DNA from: a filamentous cyanobacterium ESFC-1
GTDB lineage: Bacteria; Cyanobacteriota; Cyanobacteriia; Cyanobacteriales; Spirulinaceae
Reading direction: 5' to 3'
Assembly (NCBI GenBank): GCA_000380225.1
Contig: KB904821.1
Span: 2,886,299-2,950,298, forward strand
DNA length: 64,000 bases
Shown here: piece by piece, positions 1 through 9,522 of the stretch
How positions within the stretch are numbered: position 1 is the stretch's first letter
Layout of the letters: each line of letters opens with the position of its first letter
The notes under the pieces: generated by a model
What the model saw: the letters and a program-made list of their open reading frames with translations, nothing else
What the model was told of the DNA's origin: nothing
Database searches by the model: none
Position numbers and translations under genes: made by a program

Positions 1-389
1 CCCCCTCCTCCCCCTCTCCCCCCTCTCCCCATATTCCCCTAATCCCTACTGCCTAAGACCTACTGCCCAAAAAACTGATGACTGATAACTGTTGACTCTC
101 TTTGAAACGTTAATTTCACTTTTTGAGGCTGTAGTGACTATCTAGTCTAGCTTTTAGCCTTTTTAAAACTAACCCCTAAAAACCAAAGTTTCTGATCCTC
201 TTTCTGGGGTAGAGTTCAACTCCCCCTACTGCCTACTGCCCACTGCCTACTGCCCCTTAGAAGCTGATGACTGAAAATGGGGAAATCCCCTATCCTAAAA
301 CGGGTGCTTCTCCCCTTTATATTTTCTTCAACTTAGCAAGATAATAAGAGTAGACCACAAGACGTGGACTACCAGCCCACAAGCCAATA
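1..389. other. Non-coding spacer with low-complexity and dispersed repeats
   Basis: No credible gene is seen. It opens with a C/T-rich polypyrimidine tract, followed by short motifs of the ACTGCCTACTGCC and ACTGATAACTG types that recur in many spacers of this window. One copy of the long dispersed repeat described separately lies at 92-226. The last 60 bases probably hold the promoter of the following gene, but no convincing -35/-10 pair can be defined by eye. Confidence 0.7.
92..226 (+). repeat. Dispersed non-coding repeat, copy 1 (CCCC-GGGG-CCCC core)
   Basis: This stretch shares ordered blocks with 23750-23882 and, over its 3' part, with 23606-23684: an ACTTTTTGAGGCTGTA block, a TTTAGCCTTTT block, and a core CTTTCTGGGGTAGA(G/A)TTCAACTCCCC. 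In the other two copies the core is CCCCC-TTTCT-GGGG-TAGAATTCAACT-CCCCC, so the central G tract can pair with either flanking C tract. Copy 1 has CCTC in place of the first C tract, which weakens that alternative. Function is unknown. Confidence 0.6.
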
Positions 390-779
390 ATGTATTACCT
401 CTACTTTCTCGCCAATGCTAGTTTAACCTTACGGATTGCTGACCATTTGCAACTTTCCCCTCAGCTTCCCGTAGAATTTATGACCGTCATTCATCAAATC
501 GATGGCTGGATTGTCAAAATCAAACTTTACGATCCTATCACCCCCCAACAACATGGTGATTTCTTAGCCTACATGAATGAATTGGGTATTCCTTATGAAC
601 CCGAAATGCGTTTACAGATGGCTTTGTGGAGTTTAGAAACCGGCCAATCTCCCATTGATGTCATGCGTCGTTATCAAGTCGCGATCGTCGCTCACGGTCA
701 ACCGAATCGCAGCGATATTGAGTCATTTCGTCGCCAGTTTACCCGTGGCTTAGGATATTGTCCCGAAACCCTGGCTTAG
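390..779 (+). CDS. Conserved hypothetical protein (129 aa)
   Basis: A 129-residue soluble protein with no membrane segment, signal peptide or cysteine cluster. It is rich in hydrophobic and charged residues throughout, as expected for a small globular fold. It begins with ATG about 20 bases after a purine-poor leader, and no strong Shine-Dalgarno sequence is visible, which is common in cyanobacteria. I do not recognise a named family. Codon use and GC content match the neighbours, so it looks like a resident gene. It stands alone, with long spacers on both sides. Confidence 0.75.
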   Translation: MYYLYFLANASLTLRIADHLQLSPQLPVEFMTVIHQIDGWIVKIKLYDPITPQQHGDFLAYMNELGIPYEPEMRLQMALWSLETGQSPIDVMRRYQVAIVAHGQPNRSDIESFRRQFTRGLGYCPETLA

Positions 780-1170
780 TTTATTCTAATTTAAAGTTTT
801 TCTCGCTAAGTTTGAATTTTCTCTTCCCGACTGAGATGTGGGAGGAGAATTTTATTATTTGAGCCTTCTGAAAAATTGGGATGTGCTTCCCCTTCGCTCC
901 GGAAATCTTGACCTTCCGATGGTAGACCCCTACAATTCCCGAAAAATCGCGATCGCTTGTGCAGAGAATTTTCAGTAAATATCTGGAAAAATGACTAAAA
1001 TTGTGATTCTACTGTAACCAATCTCAAATAATCTGACTAAAGAAAGATTAGAGAAACCTCTAGAAGTTAGATGATGGCAATAAATTGGAGATGGCGTAAA
1101 ATCGCGGAAATAGTCTATTTTTTGCCGAGCTACCGCGTTTATTGAATTGAAGTGATGAGGAGTTGACCGG
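780..1170. other. Spacer upstream of the squalene/phytoene-synthase-like gene
   Basis: 391 bases without a supportable gene; the reverse-strand reading frame that overlaps the start of the next gene looks random. A GAGGAG ribosome-binding sequence sits about ten bases before the ATG at 1171. One HIP1 site is present near 949. No clear hairpin or promoter could be assigned. Confidence 0.5.
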
Positions 1171-1989
1171 ATGAAGTCTACAATCGATGCTTTGACAATC
1201 TTAGAACAGACCAGTCGTACATTTTTTATTCCCATTAGCCGTTTACCCAAGGGCTTACAAGAAGCTGTGGCTTCGGCTTATCTATGTATGCGAGCGATTG
1301 ATGAAATCGAAGATCACCCCAACTTGCCCAACCCAGTCAAAGTCAAGCTACTTCAGCAAATCAGTTTGGGTTTGCAAGAAGCCACCGAAACCGAGCAGTT
1401 TGACCGTTTATCTGTGACTCTGCGGGCTGAAACCCATCCCCTGGCCGAAGTCACCGTTAGAATCGGGGAATGGGCTAGACTGGCTCCCCCAACGGTAGCT
1501 CCCCGGATTTGGGAAGCTACCGCTACCATGGCCGATCGCATGGCGCATTGGGCTAATTGTAATTGGACGGTGAATACCGAAGCAGAATTAAATATTTATA
1601 CCTTTAGCGTCGCGGGGTCTGTGGGTATTTTGCTTTCAGATTTGTGGGCTTGGTATGATGACACCCAAACCAATCGCACCCAAGCGTTGGGCTTTGGCCG
1701 CGGCTTACAATCGGTGAATATTCTCCGCAATCACAAAGAGGATATGCAGCGAGGAGTCGATTTCTTTCCCCTCAACTGGACTGAGCGAGAAATGCAAGCT
1801 TATGCTCGTCGTAATTTAGCCTTGGCTGATGCTTATACTATGGCGTTACCGCCGGGCCCGGCGCTGGAGTTTTGTCAAATTCCTTTGGCTTTGGCTCACG
1901 CGACGTTAGATGTTTTGGTCGCGGGTCAAGAAAAACTCAGCCGGAGTGCAGTGGTCGCCTTGGTTAATGAACTGATCGGCAGTAATTAG
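1171..1989 (+). CDS. Squalene/phytoene synthase family protein
   Basis: A 272-residue member of the head-to-head prenyl synthase superfamily, which condenses two prenyl diphosphates to squalene-, phytoene- or dehydrosqualene-type products. The first metal-binding motif is intact: Asp44-Glu-Ile-Glu-Asp48. The second, normally NILRDxxED, reads N-I-L-R-Asn187-H-K-E-Asp191, so its first aspartate is replaced by asparagine. The length fits the short bacterial forms. No carotenoid or hopanoid gene is adjacent, so context does not identify the product. The start is supported by GAGGAG upstream. It may be an active enzyme with altered chemistry or a divergent paralogue; it should not be called CrtB or squalene synthase on this evidence. 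Confidence 0.85.
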   Translation: MKSTIDALTILEQTSRTFFIPISRLPKGLQEAVASAYLCMRAIDEIEDHPNLPNPVKVKLLQQISLGLQEATETEQFDRLSVTLRAETHPLAEVTVRIGEWARLAPPTVAPRIWEATATMADRMAHWANCNWTVNTEAELNIYTFSVAGSVGILLSDLWAWYDDTQTNRTQALGFGRGLQSVNILRNHKEDMQRGVDFFPLNWTEREMQAYARRNLALADAYTMALPPGPALEFCQIPLALAHATLDVLVAGQEKLSRSAVVALVNELIGSN

Positions 1990-2057
1990 GCGATGGGGCA
2001 AGAGCGCCCCAATAGACATTAACCCTCCTGAGAAGAAATTTCGCTGCTGATACGGTC

Positions 2058-2081
2058 AAAAAAGGGCGCGATCGCTTTTTT
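2058..2081 (+). terminator. Hairpin with HIP1 loop and T run after the prenyl-synthase-like gene
   Basis: AAAAAAG at 2058-2064 pairs with CTTTTTT at 2075-2081, and the loop region contains the HIP1 palindrome GCGATCGC (2068-2075). The A and T tracts make it potentially bidirectional. It lies 68 bases after the stop at 1989 and about 80 bases before the next start. Confidence 0.55.
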
Positions 2082-2159
2082 CTTGGGGAGGGTTCTACAT
2101 TGGTGTAACTTCGGTTTACGATCTAAATAATTTCAAAACTACAAAAGCAATCAAAGTTT

Positions 2160-2561
2160 ATGCCTGATATTGTAGATATTGCGGTGGGTGCTGGTTCTTT
2201 CAGTACCTTGGTGACGGCGGTACAAGTAGCGGGATTAGTCGAAACCCTCAAAAGCCCCGGCCCGTTTACCGTTTTCGCTCCTACTGATGATGCCTTTGCT
2301 AAACTTCCCCCCGGAACGGTTGAATCTTTGGTCAAATCACCGCCTCAACTCGGTCGCATTCTGACGTTTCATGTGGTTCCGGGTAAGTTAATGAAGTCAG
2401 ATTTAGAAAAGGTTGATTCTGTCGCTTCAGTCGAAGGCTCACTGATTCCGGTTGACTGCGGCCAGGAATTTGAAGTGAAAAATGCCACCGTGGTTCAAGC
2501 CGATATTGAAGCCGATAATGGCGTGATTCATGTTATTGATACGGTGATGTTGATGGGTTGA
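2160..2561 (+). CDS. Fasciclin (FAS1) domain protein
   Basis: A 133-residue protein that is essentially one FAS1 domain. The two hallmark boxes are visible: [19 protein letters not shown] near residues 39-57, and the H2-type segment with an FHVVPGKL sequence near residues 76-84, followed by [11 protein letters not shown] at the end. It has no signal peptide, so the short form is predicted to be cytoplasmic or exported by an unseen route. FAS1 domains mediate adhesion or protein contacts; the specific role of such single-domain cyanobacterial proteins is not deducible here. It is separated from the next gene by only 54 bases, so co-transcription with the downstream hydrolase is possible. Confidence 0.92.
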   Translation: MPDIVDIAVGAGSFSTLVTAVQVAGLVETLKSPGPFTVFAPTDDAFAKLPPGTVESLVKSPPQLGRILTFHVVPGKLMKSDLEKVDSVASVEGSLIPVDCGQEFEVKNATVVQADIEADNGVIHVIDTVMLMG

Positions 2562-2615
2562 TTGCCATAACCCTTGTTCAAAATAAATGATAGTGTCAGC
2601 AAATTTTAGAGTTTT

Positions 2616-3488
2616 ATGTCTGTCTTGAATGGTTCTTGGAAACATGAGTTAATTCACACCAATGGCTTAGATTTACATTATGTGACCCAAGGCGAGGGAG
2701 AATTAGTTTTATGCCTTCATGGTTTTCCGGAATTTTGGTATTCTTGGCGACATCAAATTCCTGAATTTGCTGATGCCTATAAAGTGGTGGCTCTGGATTT
2801 GCGGGGCTACAACGACAGCGACAAACCCCAAGAAATAGAGGCTTATCGCATGGCGGAATTGATGCGAGATGTCGAGGGGGTGATTCGCGGTTTGGGCTAC
2901 GAACGCTGTGTTTTAGTCGGCCATGATTGGGGGGGCGCGATCGCCTGGTCTTTTGCTTACGAATACCCGGAAATGGTGCAGCAGTTGATTGTGATGAATC
3001 TGCCCCATCCGGCTATTTTCTCGGAATCTTTACGGCAAAATCCCCAGCAATTATTACGCAGTTGGTATGTGTTTTTATTTCAAGTGCCACTACTGCCCGA
3101 ATGGTTGTTACAGTTGTTTGATTATGGGGCGATCGCGTCAGCGTTTCAAAATCTGGCGGTGGATAAAACCGCCTTTACCCAAGCCGATCTAAACGCTTAT
3201 AAAGACGCAGCAGCCAAACGGGGCGCATTAACGGCGATGATTAATTATTATCGTAATATTTCCGAAAGCATCACGCGATCGCGCTCTTGGCCCGTTCTCG
3301 ACATCCCCACCTTAATGATCTGGGGCGAAGAAGACGCAGCCCTCGGCAAAGAGTTAACCTACGGCACAGAAGTATATGTGAAGGATTTTCGCATCAAATA
3401 CATCCCCAATTGCAGCCACTGGGTTCAACAAGAACAACCCCGCCTTGTCAATCAATATATGCGCGAATTTCTCAACGAAAGCTTTTAG
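2616..3488 (+). CDS. Alpha/beta hydrolase, epoxide hydrolase/dehalogenase-like
   Basis: A 290-residue alpha/beta hydrolase. The oxyanion-hole segment LHGFPEFWYSWRHQ lies near residue 35. The nucleophile elbow is GHDWGG near residue 103, with an aspartate nucleophile as in epoxide hydrolases and haloalkane dehalogenases. The acid is probably in WGEEDAALG near 235, and the catalytic histidine is in CSHWVQQ near 267. The HGFPE motif favours an epoxide hydrolase over a dehalogenase, but the substrate cannot be read from sequence. There is no signal peptide, so a cytoplasmic enzyme is expected. The gene follows the FAS1 gene closely and ends at a long repeat-rich spacer. Confidence 0.88.
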   Translation: MSVLNGSWKHELIHTNGLDLHYVTQGEGELVLCLHGFPEFWYSWRHQIPEFADAYKVVALDLRGYNDSDKPQEIEAYRMAELMRDVEGVIRGLGYERCVLVGHDWGGAIAWSFAYEYPEMVQQLIVMNLPHPAIFSESLRQNPQQLLRSWYVFLFQVPLLPEWLLQLFDYGAIASAFQNLAVDKTAFTQADLNAYKDAAAKRGALTAMINYYRNISESITRSRSWPVLDIPTLMIWGEEDAALGKELTYGTEVYVKDFRIKYIPNCSHWVQQEQPRLVNQYMREFLNESF

Positions 3489-3930
3489 TTGTTGGTCATT
3501 TGTCCTTGGTCATTTGTCCTTGGTCATTGGTTCTTGGTCATTTGTCCTTGGTCCTTTGTTCTTTGTCCTTTGTTATTGGTGTCTTGCCGAGCGTTCCCTT
3601 GCGCCCTACGGCGACGCGGGGTCTCGGCGCTTGTTGGTTATTGTTGGTCGCTCTTATTCCCTCAATTGGTAATTGGTCACTGGTAATTGGTAATTTCTCC
3701 CCCCTCTCCCCCCTCTTCCCCCTCTCCCCCCTCTTCCCACTCTCCCCCCTCCTCCACCTCCTCCCCCTCTGGGCGGGGAAAAGAGCGCCCCTACACCCCG
3801 ATTGCCGATTGCCGATTGCCGATTGCCCCAAAAACCCCCACTGCCCAAGAAAGCCCAGACCCGAATTTCCCACAGTTGGAAGATACTTGATAAAATAGAA
3901 AATAGTGGGACGTTGAGACAACGCCCTACG
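3489..3930. repeat. Repeat-rich spacer: TTGGTCATTTGTCC array, GCCGAG inverted repeat, polypyrimidine tract
   Basis: From the stop codon to about 3590 there is an imperfect minisatellite built from TTGGTCATTTGTCC-like units. At about 3580-3632 a GC-rich element begins GTCTTGCCGAGC and ends GGGGTCTCGGCGCTT; related elements occur near 9455 and 10260-10410. From about 3690 to 3770 comes a CCCCCTCTTCC-type polypyrimidine tract, then a GGGCGGGG...CGCCCCTAC hairpin and triplicate GATTGCC units. Reading frames across this stretch are low-complexity artefacts. Confidence 0.8.
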
Positions 3931-3959
3931 AAGTGCGAAACATCACTTTTGCTCTAGAG

Positions 3960-3984
3960 AAGTGGGTAAATCCCGCTTTTTTTT
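3960..3984 (+). promoter_or_regulatory. Stem-loop with T run just before rimP (possible attenuator)
   Basis: AAGTGGG (3960-3966) pairs with CCCGCTT (3972-3978), with one G-T pair and a TAAAT loop, followed immediately by a run of T to 3984. The hairpin ends 14 bases before the rimP ATG. It has the form of an intrinsic terminator inside the leader of a NusA-encoding operon, which suggests attenuation; that role is inferred from the structure and position only. Confidence 0.45.
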
Positions 3985-3998
3985 GTTGGTTTGATTTC

Positions 3999-4460
3999 AT
4001 GACTCATCCTCTAGTTTCTCAGATCGTAGATTTAGCCACACCCATCGCCGAACAACTCGGCTTAGAGTTGGTTGGAGCCGTATTCCAAACCAACAAAAAG
4101 CCGCCTGTCTTGCGGGTGGATGTCCGTAACCCCAAAACAGACACCAGTTTAAATGATTGTGAAAAGATGAGTCGGGCTTTAGAAGCAGAACTAGATACCT
4201 CTGAATTACTGCCGGACTCCTATGTACTAGAAGTTTCGAGTCCGGGGGTCTCGCGGCAGTTAGTCACAGAGCGAGAATTTATGGCTTTTAAAGGCTTTTC
4301 TGTCCTTGTGAAAACTTATGCCCCCTACAACGGCAAAAAAGAATGGCGTGGGAACTTACAAGGACGGGATGAGGAGTCAGTGTATTTAAATCAAAAAGGA
4401 AAAGCGATCGCCATTCCCCGCGATCGCATCGCCAAGGTGCAACTCGACGAAAAACGATAA
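3999..4460 (+). CDS. rimP: Ribosome maturation factor RimP
   Basis: A 153-residue RimP, which assists maturation of the 30S subunit. The N-terminal alpha/beta domain begins HPLVSQIVDLATPIAEQLG, the characteristic YVLEVSSPGVSRQL segment lies near residue 80, and the C-terminal SH3-like barrel ends in IPRDRIAKVQL. The start is placed at the ATG at 3999 because the upstream in-frame extension from 3933 would read through the leader hairpin and has no family similarity. It heads the rimP-nusA-ylxR-infB cluster conserved across bacteria. Confidence 0.96.
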   Translation: MTHPLVSQIVDLATPIAEQLGLELVGAVFQTNKKPPVLRVDVRNPKTDTSLNDCEKMSRALEAELDTSELLPDSYVLEVSSPGVSRQLVTEREFMAFKGFSVLVKTYAPYNGKKEWRGNLQGRDEESVYLNQKGKAIAIPRDRIAKVQLDEKR

Positions 4461-4594
4461 CACCGCCCAATCTCAACAAAAAACAGCGCCAAAGCGGTGT
4501 TAGAGATGAAATTCCCCACCGCAAGTTTATTCAAACTTGACGATTTAGCTGTTATTGCAGCATATCCATCAATCAGAAAGGAGAAAAAGAGATT

Positions 4595-5848
4595 ATGTCT
4601 CTGGTTAGTTTGCCTGGTCTGCGCGACATGATCGACGAGATCAGTTCGATTCACAATTTACCCAAATCCGCCGTTGAAGAAGCACTGCGAGAAGCCCTCA
4701 TCAAAGGATACGAACGCTATCGTCGTTCCCAAAGCCTGGATACGCGCCAGCAATATAGCGAAGATTATTTCGATAACTTTGAAGTCGAGTTAGACACAGA
4801 AGACGAAGGCTTTCGGATTTTGTCGAAAAAGCTGATTGTCGAACAAATCGAAGACCTCGACTCGGATCATCACATTGCCCTCCAAGAAGTGCAAGAAGTC
4901 ACCTCCGAAGCCCAAGCGGGTTATTCAGTCGTCTTGGATGTCACCCCAGATCAAAAAGAATTTGGGCGCATGGCAGCCATTCAAACTAAACAAGTCTTAC
5001 TGCAAAAACTGCGAGATCAACAGCGAAAAATCATTCAAGAAGAATTCCAAGACTTAGAATCAGAAGTTTTGACCGCGCGAGTCTTGCGCTTCGAGCGCCA
5101 ATCGGCAATTATGGCCGTGACCAGTGCCGTGGGTCAGCCCGAAGTCGAGGCCGAACTGCCCAAACGGGAACAACTCCCCAACGACAACTATCGGGCCAAT
5201 GCCACCTTTAAGGTGTACCTGAAAAAAGTGCGGGATGGTTCGAGTCGGGGGCCGCAACTGATTGTTTCCCGAGCCGCGGCGGGGTTAGTGGTCTATTTGT
5301 TTGCCAACGAAGTCCCAGAAATCGAAGACGAAGTGGTGCGGATTGTAGCCGTTGCCCGTGAGGCAAACCCCCCTTCTCGTCATGTAGGCCCGCGCACTAA
5401 AATAGCGGTGGACACCCTCGAACGAGATGTCGATCCAGTCGGGGCTTGTATTGGGGCCCGAGGATCGCGGATTCAAGCGGTGGTCAACGAGTTACGAGGA
5501 GAAAAAATTGATGCCATTCGTTGGTCCCCCGACCCGGCGACCTATATCGCCAATGCCTTGAGTCCGGCCAGCGTGGATGAAACAATTTTGATGAATCCCG
5601 AAGAACGGCAAGCATTGGTGCTAGTGCCAGAAAACCAACTGAGTTTAGCCATTGGTAAAGAAGGTCAAAATGTGCGCCTCGCGGCCCGTTTGACGGGATG
5701 GAAAATCGACATTAAAGATACCGTCAAATATCGCCAACAAAAAGAAATAGAAGATAGAGCCGCCACTGAGGCCGACGAGGACTTCGAGGAGGACTTTGAG
5801 GCCGCCGATTTTGACACCGACGAATCCGTCGAAGAAATCGAAGCTTAA
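4595..5848 (+). CDS. nusA: Transcription termination/antitermination factor NusA
   Basis: A 417-residue NusA, the RNA polymerase elongation factor acting in pausing, termination and antitermination. The order is: N-terminal polymerase-binding domain (about 1-140), S1-like domain (about 145-215), KH1 with GACIGARGSRIQAVVNEL near residue 290, and KH2 with LAIGKEGQNVRLAARLTGW near residue 355. The C-terminus is a short acidic tail (about residues 390-417) rich in Asp and Glu instead of the two acidic repeats found in the longer E. coli protein. An AAAGGAG ribosome-binding sequence precedes the ATG by about 11 bases. It follows rimP by 134 bases and precedes ylxR by 82. Confidence 0.97.
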   Translation: MSLVSLPGLRDMIDEISSIHNLPKSAVEEALREALIKGYERYRRSQSLDTRQQYSEDYFDNFEVELDTEDEGFRILSKKLIVEQIEDLDSDHHIALQEVQEVTSEAQAGYSVVLDVTPDQKEFGRMAAIQTKQVLLQKLRDQQRKIIQEEFQDLESEVLTARVLRFERQSAIMAVTSAVGQPEVEAELPKREQLPNDNYRANATFKVYLKKVRDGSSRGPQLIVSRAAAGLVVYLFANEVPEIEDEVVRIVAVAREANPPSRHVGPRTKIAVDTLERDVDPVGACIGARGSRIQAVVNELRGEKIDAIRWSPDPATYIANALSPASVDETILMNPEERQALVLVPENQLSLAIGKEGQNVRLAARLTGWKIDIKDTVKYRQQKEIEDRAATEADEDFEEDFEAADFDTDESVEEIEA

Positions 5849-5930
5849 GGCGATCGCCCCCCGCCCGATCCGTATCCCTTGAGGTCTCTCAAACGTCCGA
5901 GTCCGCTCCCCTAGTCAAGATTATTGGTCT

Positions 5931-6209
5931 ATGAAACCCAATTTAAGACGTTGCGTAAGCTGCCGCCGCCTTGCCCCCAAACAAGACTTTTGGCGAATTG
6001 TGCGAGTCCATCCGTCACGACAGGTACAATTAGACCAGGGGATAGGGCGTTCGGCCTACCTTTGTCCCCATATTGATTGTTTAGAGGTGGCCCAAAAGAA
6101 AAATCGTTTGGGGCGATCGCTCAAAGCGAAAGTTGCCCCAGAGGTTTATCAGCAGTTGCGATCGCGGCTGGATGTGGCGGAGTCTTCGCCATTATCATCC
6201 CCCCCTTAA
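5931..6209 (+). CDS. ylxR: YlxR family (DUF448) RNA-binding protein
   Basis: A 92-residue protein between nusA and infB, the conserved position of YlxR. The family signature RRCVSCRR is at residues 6-13, and GRSAYLCPHIDC lies near residues 39-50. The family is a small basic nucleic-acid-binding fold reported in different bacteria to bind RNA or RNase P. The last ten residues are Ser/Pro-rich and probably disordered. It is followed by a 200-base gap before infB. Confidence 0.9.
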   Translation: MKPNLRRCVSCRRLAPKQDFWRIVRVHPSRQVQLDQGIGRSAYLCPHIDCLEVAQKKNRLGRSLKAKVAPEVYQQLRSRLDVAESSPLSSPP

Positions 6210-6409
6210 GCTCAAAAGCCCTAACTTTTATAGTTGTATTAGACCTTTATCCTCTCGATGAGATTTCCTAGAAAAACACCCCCTAACAGTTGTTTTTGAA
6301 CTGCTCCCACTACCCCCTAAATTAATCTTCTTCTAATCTACTTTCTTCCCCAAAAAACTCTATCTTCACACAAAAACACAAACGGTAAAATAAGACGAGG
6401 CAAGCCTGG

Positions 6410-9385
6410 ATGAACAACGGCAAAACTAGAATTTACGAACTCTCAAAAGAATTGAACCGAGAAAACAAAGATATCCTCGAAATTTGTAAAGAACTCAATA
6501 TCGAGGTGAAAAGCCATAGCAGTACCGTCGCGGATGAAGCCGTCGAACGGATCCGAGCCATGGTCAAACGTCAAGGGCCCAAAGAGCGCCGCGCCCCCAA
6601 TCGTTCCCTGAACGACCCCCCCCGGCCCAAAGGCCCGCGCAAACCCCAAATTCGCGAAATTCTCAAATCCAAACCCGAATCCGGTCAAGGGAACGGCCAA
6701 AGCCCGGTTGCTGAAACCAGCAGTCCGACCAGCTTAACGCCCCCCCAACCCCCGGCCAAACCCAAACTCAAAGCCCCATCTTCTCCTACGCCATCACCAT
6801 CAGGGGATGGGAACCCAGAACCCCCATCTTCTGCTAAAACAGGGGATGAAGTCGCTCCCGAAAAAGTAATGGGTGATGCGTCTGAGCAAGAGCAAAAACC
6901 CGAATTATTAACCCCACCGCCTCGGCCGGCGAGCAAAACCCCGCCTTCGCAAACAGAAGCGAAACCCACCCTCAGCGAAGCCCCAATCATCAAAAAACCG
7001 AAGAAAAAGGTGAAAACCGCCAGTCCCCAAGCGGACAAAGGGCAATCAGAGGAAAGCGATCGCCAAGTCAGCAAAGGGGCCAGCAAACCGCAACGGCTGT
7101 CTAAACCCAAACTCAATCAGCCGCCGAGTAAAGGTAAAACTGCATCCGCCCCCGAAACCGACGACGACAGCGACGACAACGACAGCGTAGAAGAGGCAAC
7201 CCTACTCGAACCGCCGACTCGTCCCCAAAAACTCAAGCGTCCGACTTCCCTGCGGCAAGCACCGAAGCGGACTCCCGAATGGGAAGAAGACGAAGACGAA
7301 CTCAAAGGCGGCAAATCAGCCAAATCGAGCAAGTCGTCCAAATCCACTAAAAAACGTCGCACACAACTGATCGTAGAGGATGACGAAGAAGAACTCGATG
7401 CCAGCCTCAACAGTGGTAGCGGCAGTAGTCCCAATGTGAGCTTATCCATTGCCCGACCGCCTAAACCCAGTGGCATGACGCGGCCCAGTCAACCGAGCAA
7501 ACCGAGCAAAACCCGGAAACCCACCAAAGCCGATGCTAATACGTCGAAAGGGAATGACAGTCGCGATCGCCGTCGGGAACGAGAAGCTGAAGAAAACAAA
7601 CTGCCAGAAAGCGTGCAGTTGCCTGAAAACTTAACGGTACAGGAACTCTCAGACCTCCTGACGATCCCCGAAACCGAAATTATCAAAAAGCTGTTCTTCA
7701 AAGGCATTGCGGTTAATATCACCCAAACCATTGATTACAACACCGCCAAGCTGATTACCGAAGACTTGGGCATCGAAGTGGAAACCCCCGACACCCAAGC
7801 GGCGGCGACCAAGACCACAGAAATGCTCGAAGAAGCTGACTTAGAAAGCTTACAGCGTCGTCCGCCTGTGGTCACCATTATGGGTCACGTCGATCACGGT
7901 AAAACCACCCTCCTCGACTCGATCCGCAAAACCAAAGTGGCTCAAGGCGAAGCCGGGGGCATTACCCAGCATATCGGGGCGTATCACGTTGATGTCGAAC
8001 ACGAAGACAACGTGCAGCAAGTGGTATTTCTCGATACCCCCGGTCACGAAGCCTTTACCGCCATGCGGGCCCGAGGGACGCGAGTCACGGATATTGCCAT
8101 CTTGGTGGTTGCTGCTGATGACGGCGTACAACCCCAAACCAAAGAAGCAATCAGCCACGCTCGCGCCGCCGGTGTGCCGTTGATTGTGGCGATCAACAAA
8201 ATCGATAAACCCGAAGCTTCCCCCGATCGCATTAAGCAGGAACTCACCGAACAAGGGTTGGTTCCCGAAGAATGGGGCGGCGATACCATTATGGTTCCCG
8301 TGAGCGCCATTCAAGGGGAAAACCTGGATCAACTGCTCGAAATGATCTTGTTGGTGGCAGAAATCGAAGAACTCGAAGCCAACCCGAACCGAACGGCTCG
8401 CGGTACGGTGATCGAAGCCCACCTTGACAAAGCCCGCGGCCCGGTTGCTTCCTTGTTGGTGCAGAACGGTACGTTAAAAGTCGGTGATGTTTTAGTGGCG
8501 GGTTCGACCTTTGGTAAGATTCGCGCCATGACCGACGATCGCGGCCAGCGCGTCGAAACCGCAGAGCCTTCCTTTGCGGCGGAGGTGTTGGGCTTGAATG
8601 ACGTTCCCAATGCCGGGGATGAGTTCGACGTTTACGAAAACGAAAAAGAAGCCCGCGCGATCGCCGATGAACGGGCGATTGCCGAACGGCAGAGTCGCTT
8701 ACAACGGGCGGTTTCTTCCCGTCGGGTCAGCTTGAGCAGCTTATCTGCCCAAGCTCAAGAAGGAGAACTCAAAGAACTCAACTTGGTGATCAAAGCCGAC
8801 GTACAGGGTTCTCTCGAAGCGATCTTGTCTTCCCTCAAACAACTGCCTCAACAAGAAGTCCACGTTCGGACGTTGTTGGCGGCTCCTGGGGAAGTCACCG
8901 AAACGGATATCGATCTCGCCGCCGCGAGTGGTGCCGTGGTGATCGGCTTCAACACCGCCTTGGCCAGTGGCTCTCGCGCTGCCGCCGACCAAGAAGGGGT
9001 AGACATTCGCGAGTACAACATTATCTATAACTTGCTTGATGATATTCAAGCGGCGATGGAAGGTTTACTCGAACCCGAAGAAGTCGAAGAACCCCTGGGT
9101 ACTGCCGAAGTCCGCGCTGTGATTTCGGTGACCAAAGGCGCAGTTGCTGGGTGCTATGTCCAATCGGGTAAGGTGGTTCGCAATCGCTTTATTCGCGTTA
9201 AACGCGGCGACGAAACCATTTACAAAGGAATGCTCGATTCCCTCAAACGTTTTAAAGAAGACGTGCGGGAAGTCAAGTCTGGCTTTGAATGTGGGATTGG
9301 CGTGTCGAAGTTTAACGATTGGAAAGAAGGCGACATTATCGAAGCCTATCAAATGGTGTTACAGCGCCGTACTTTATCAACCTAA
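6410..9385 (+). CDS. infB: Translation initiation factor IF-2
   Basis: A 991-residue IF-2, the GTPase that places initiator tRNA on the 30S subunit and promotes subunit joining. An IF2 N-terminal domain covers about residues 5-55. Residues 60-405 form a Pro/Lys/Ser/Glu-rich low-complexity linker with no recognisable fold. A second IF2-N-type domain follows near 410-470. The GTPase motifs are intact: GHVDHGKTT from residue 492, [29 protein letters not shown] and SAIQGENL. Domains II, III and the fMet-tRNA-binding C domain follow. Length and layout fit cyanobacterial IF-2. The gene ends at a strong intrinsic terminator. Confidence 0.98.
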   Translation: MNNGKTRIYELSKELNRENKDILEICKELNIEVKSHSSTVADEAVERIRAMVKRQGPKERRAPNRSLNDPPRPKGPRKPQIREILKSKPESGQGNGQSPVAETSSPTSLTPPQPPAKPKLKAPSSPTPSPSGDGNPEPPSSAKTGDEVAPEKVMGDASEQEQKPELLTPPPRPASKTPPSQTEAKPTLSEAPIIKKPKKKVKTASPQADKGQSEESDRQVSKGASKPQRLSKPKLNQPPSKGKTASAPETDDDSDDNDSVEEATLLEPPTRPQKLKRPTSLRQAPKRTPEWEEDEDELKGGKSAKSSKSSKSTKKRRTQLIVEDDEEELDASLNSGSGSSPNVSLSIARPPKPSGMTRPSQPSKPSKTRKPTKADANTSKGNDSRDRRREREAEENKLPESVQLPENLTVQELSDLLTIPETEIIKKLFFKGIAVNITQTIDYNTAKLITEDLGIEVETPDTQAAATKTTEMLEEADLESLQRRPPVVTIMGHVDHGKTTLLDSIRKTKVAQGEAGGITQHIGAYHVDVEHEDNVQQVVFLDTPGHEAFTAMRARGTRVTDIAILVVAADDGVQPQTKEAISHARAAGVPLIVAINKIDKPEASPDRIKQELTEQGLVPEEWGGDTIMVPVSAIQGENLDQLLEMILLVAEIEELEANPNRTARGTVIEAHLDKARGPVASLLVQNGTLKVGDVLVAGSTFGKIRAMTDDRGQRVETAEPSFAAEVLGLNDVPNAGDEFDVYENEKEARAIADERAIAERQSRLQRAVSSRRVSLSSLSAQAQEGELKELNLVIKADVQGSLEAILSSLKQLPQQEVHVRTLLAAPGEVTETDIDLAAASGAVVIGFNTALASGSRAAADQEGVDIREYNIIYNLLDDIQAAMEGLLEPEEVEEPLGTAEVRAVISVTKGAVAGCYVQSGKVVRNRFIRVKRGDETIYKGMLDSLKRFKEDVREVKSGFECGIGVSKFNDWKEGDIIEAYQMVLQRRTLST

Positions 9386-9395
9386 GTCTTGACGG

Positions 9396-9431
9396 AAAAG
9401 GATTGGCGATTCAAGTCAATCCTTTTTTTTT
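9396..9431 (+). terminator. Intrinsic terminator of the rimP-infB operon
   Basis: AAAAGGATTG (9396-9405) and CAATCC followed by nine T residues (9417-9431) form a stem of about ten base pairs with an 11-base loop, starting eleven bases after the infB stop codon. It is the clearest rho-independent terminator in the window. Confidence 0.88.
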
Positions 9432-9522
9432 GTAGGTTGTTTCTGGTGCGCGTTCCCTGGCGGCGCGGGGTCGCAACAGTTGTTGGTTGTTGGTTAGTGA
9501 CCACTCATTTTTTCAAAAATAA

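Noticed and set aside
3287..3921. Several frames of up to 203 codons over the spacer at 3489-3930
   Set aside because: Composition reflects the TTTGTCC array and polypyrimidine tract; no frame has a ribosome-binding site or homology pattern.
6443..9352. Many antisense frames within infB (up to 190 codons)
   Set aside because: Shadows produced by GC-biased codon use in infB; none has independent start signals or family motifs.
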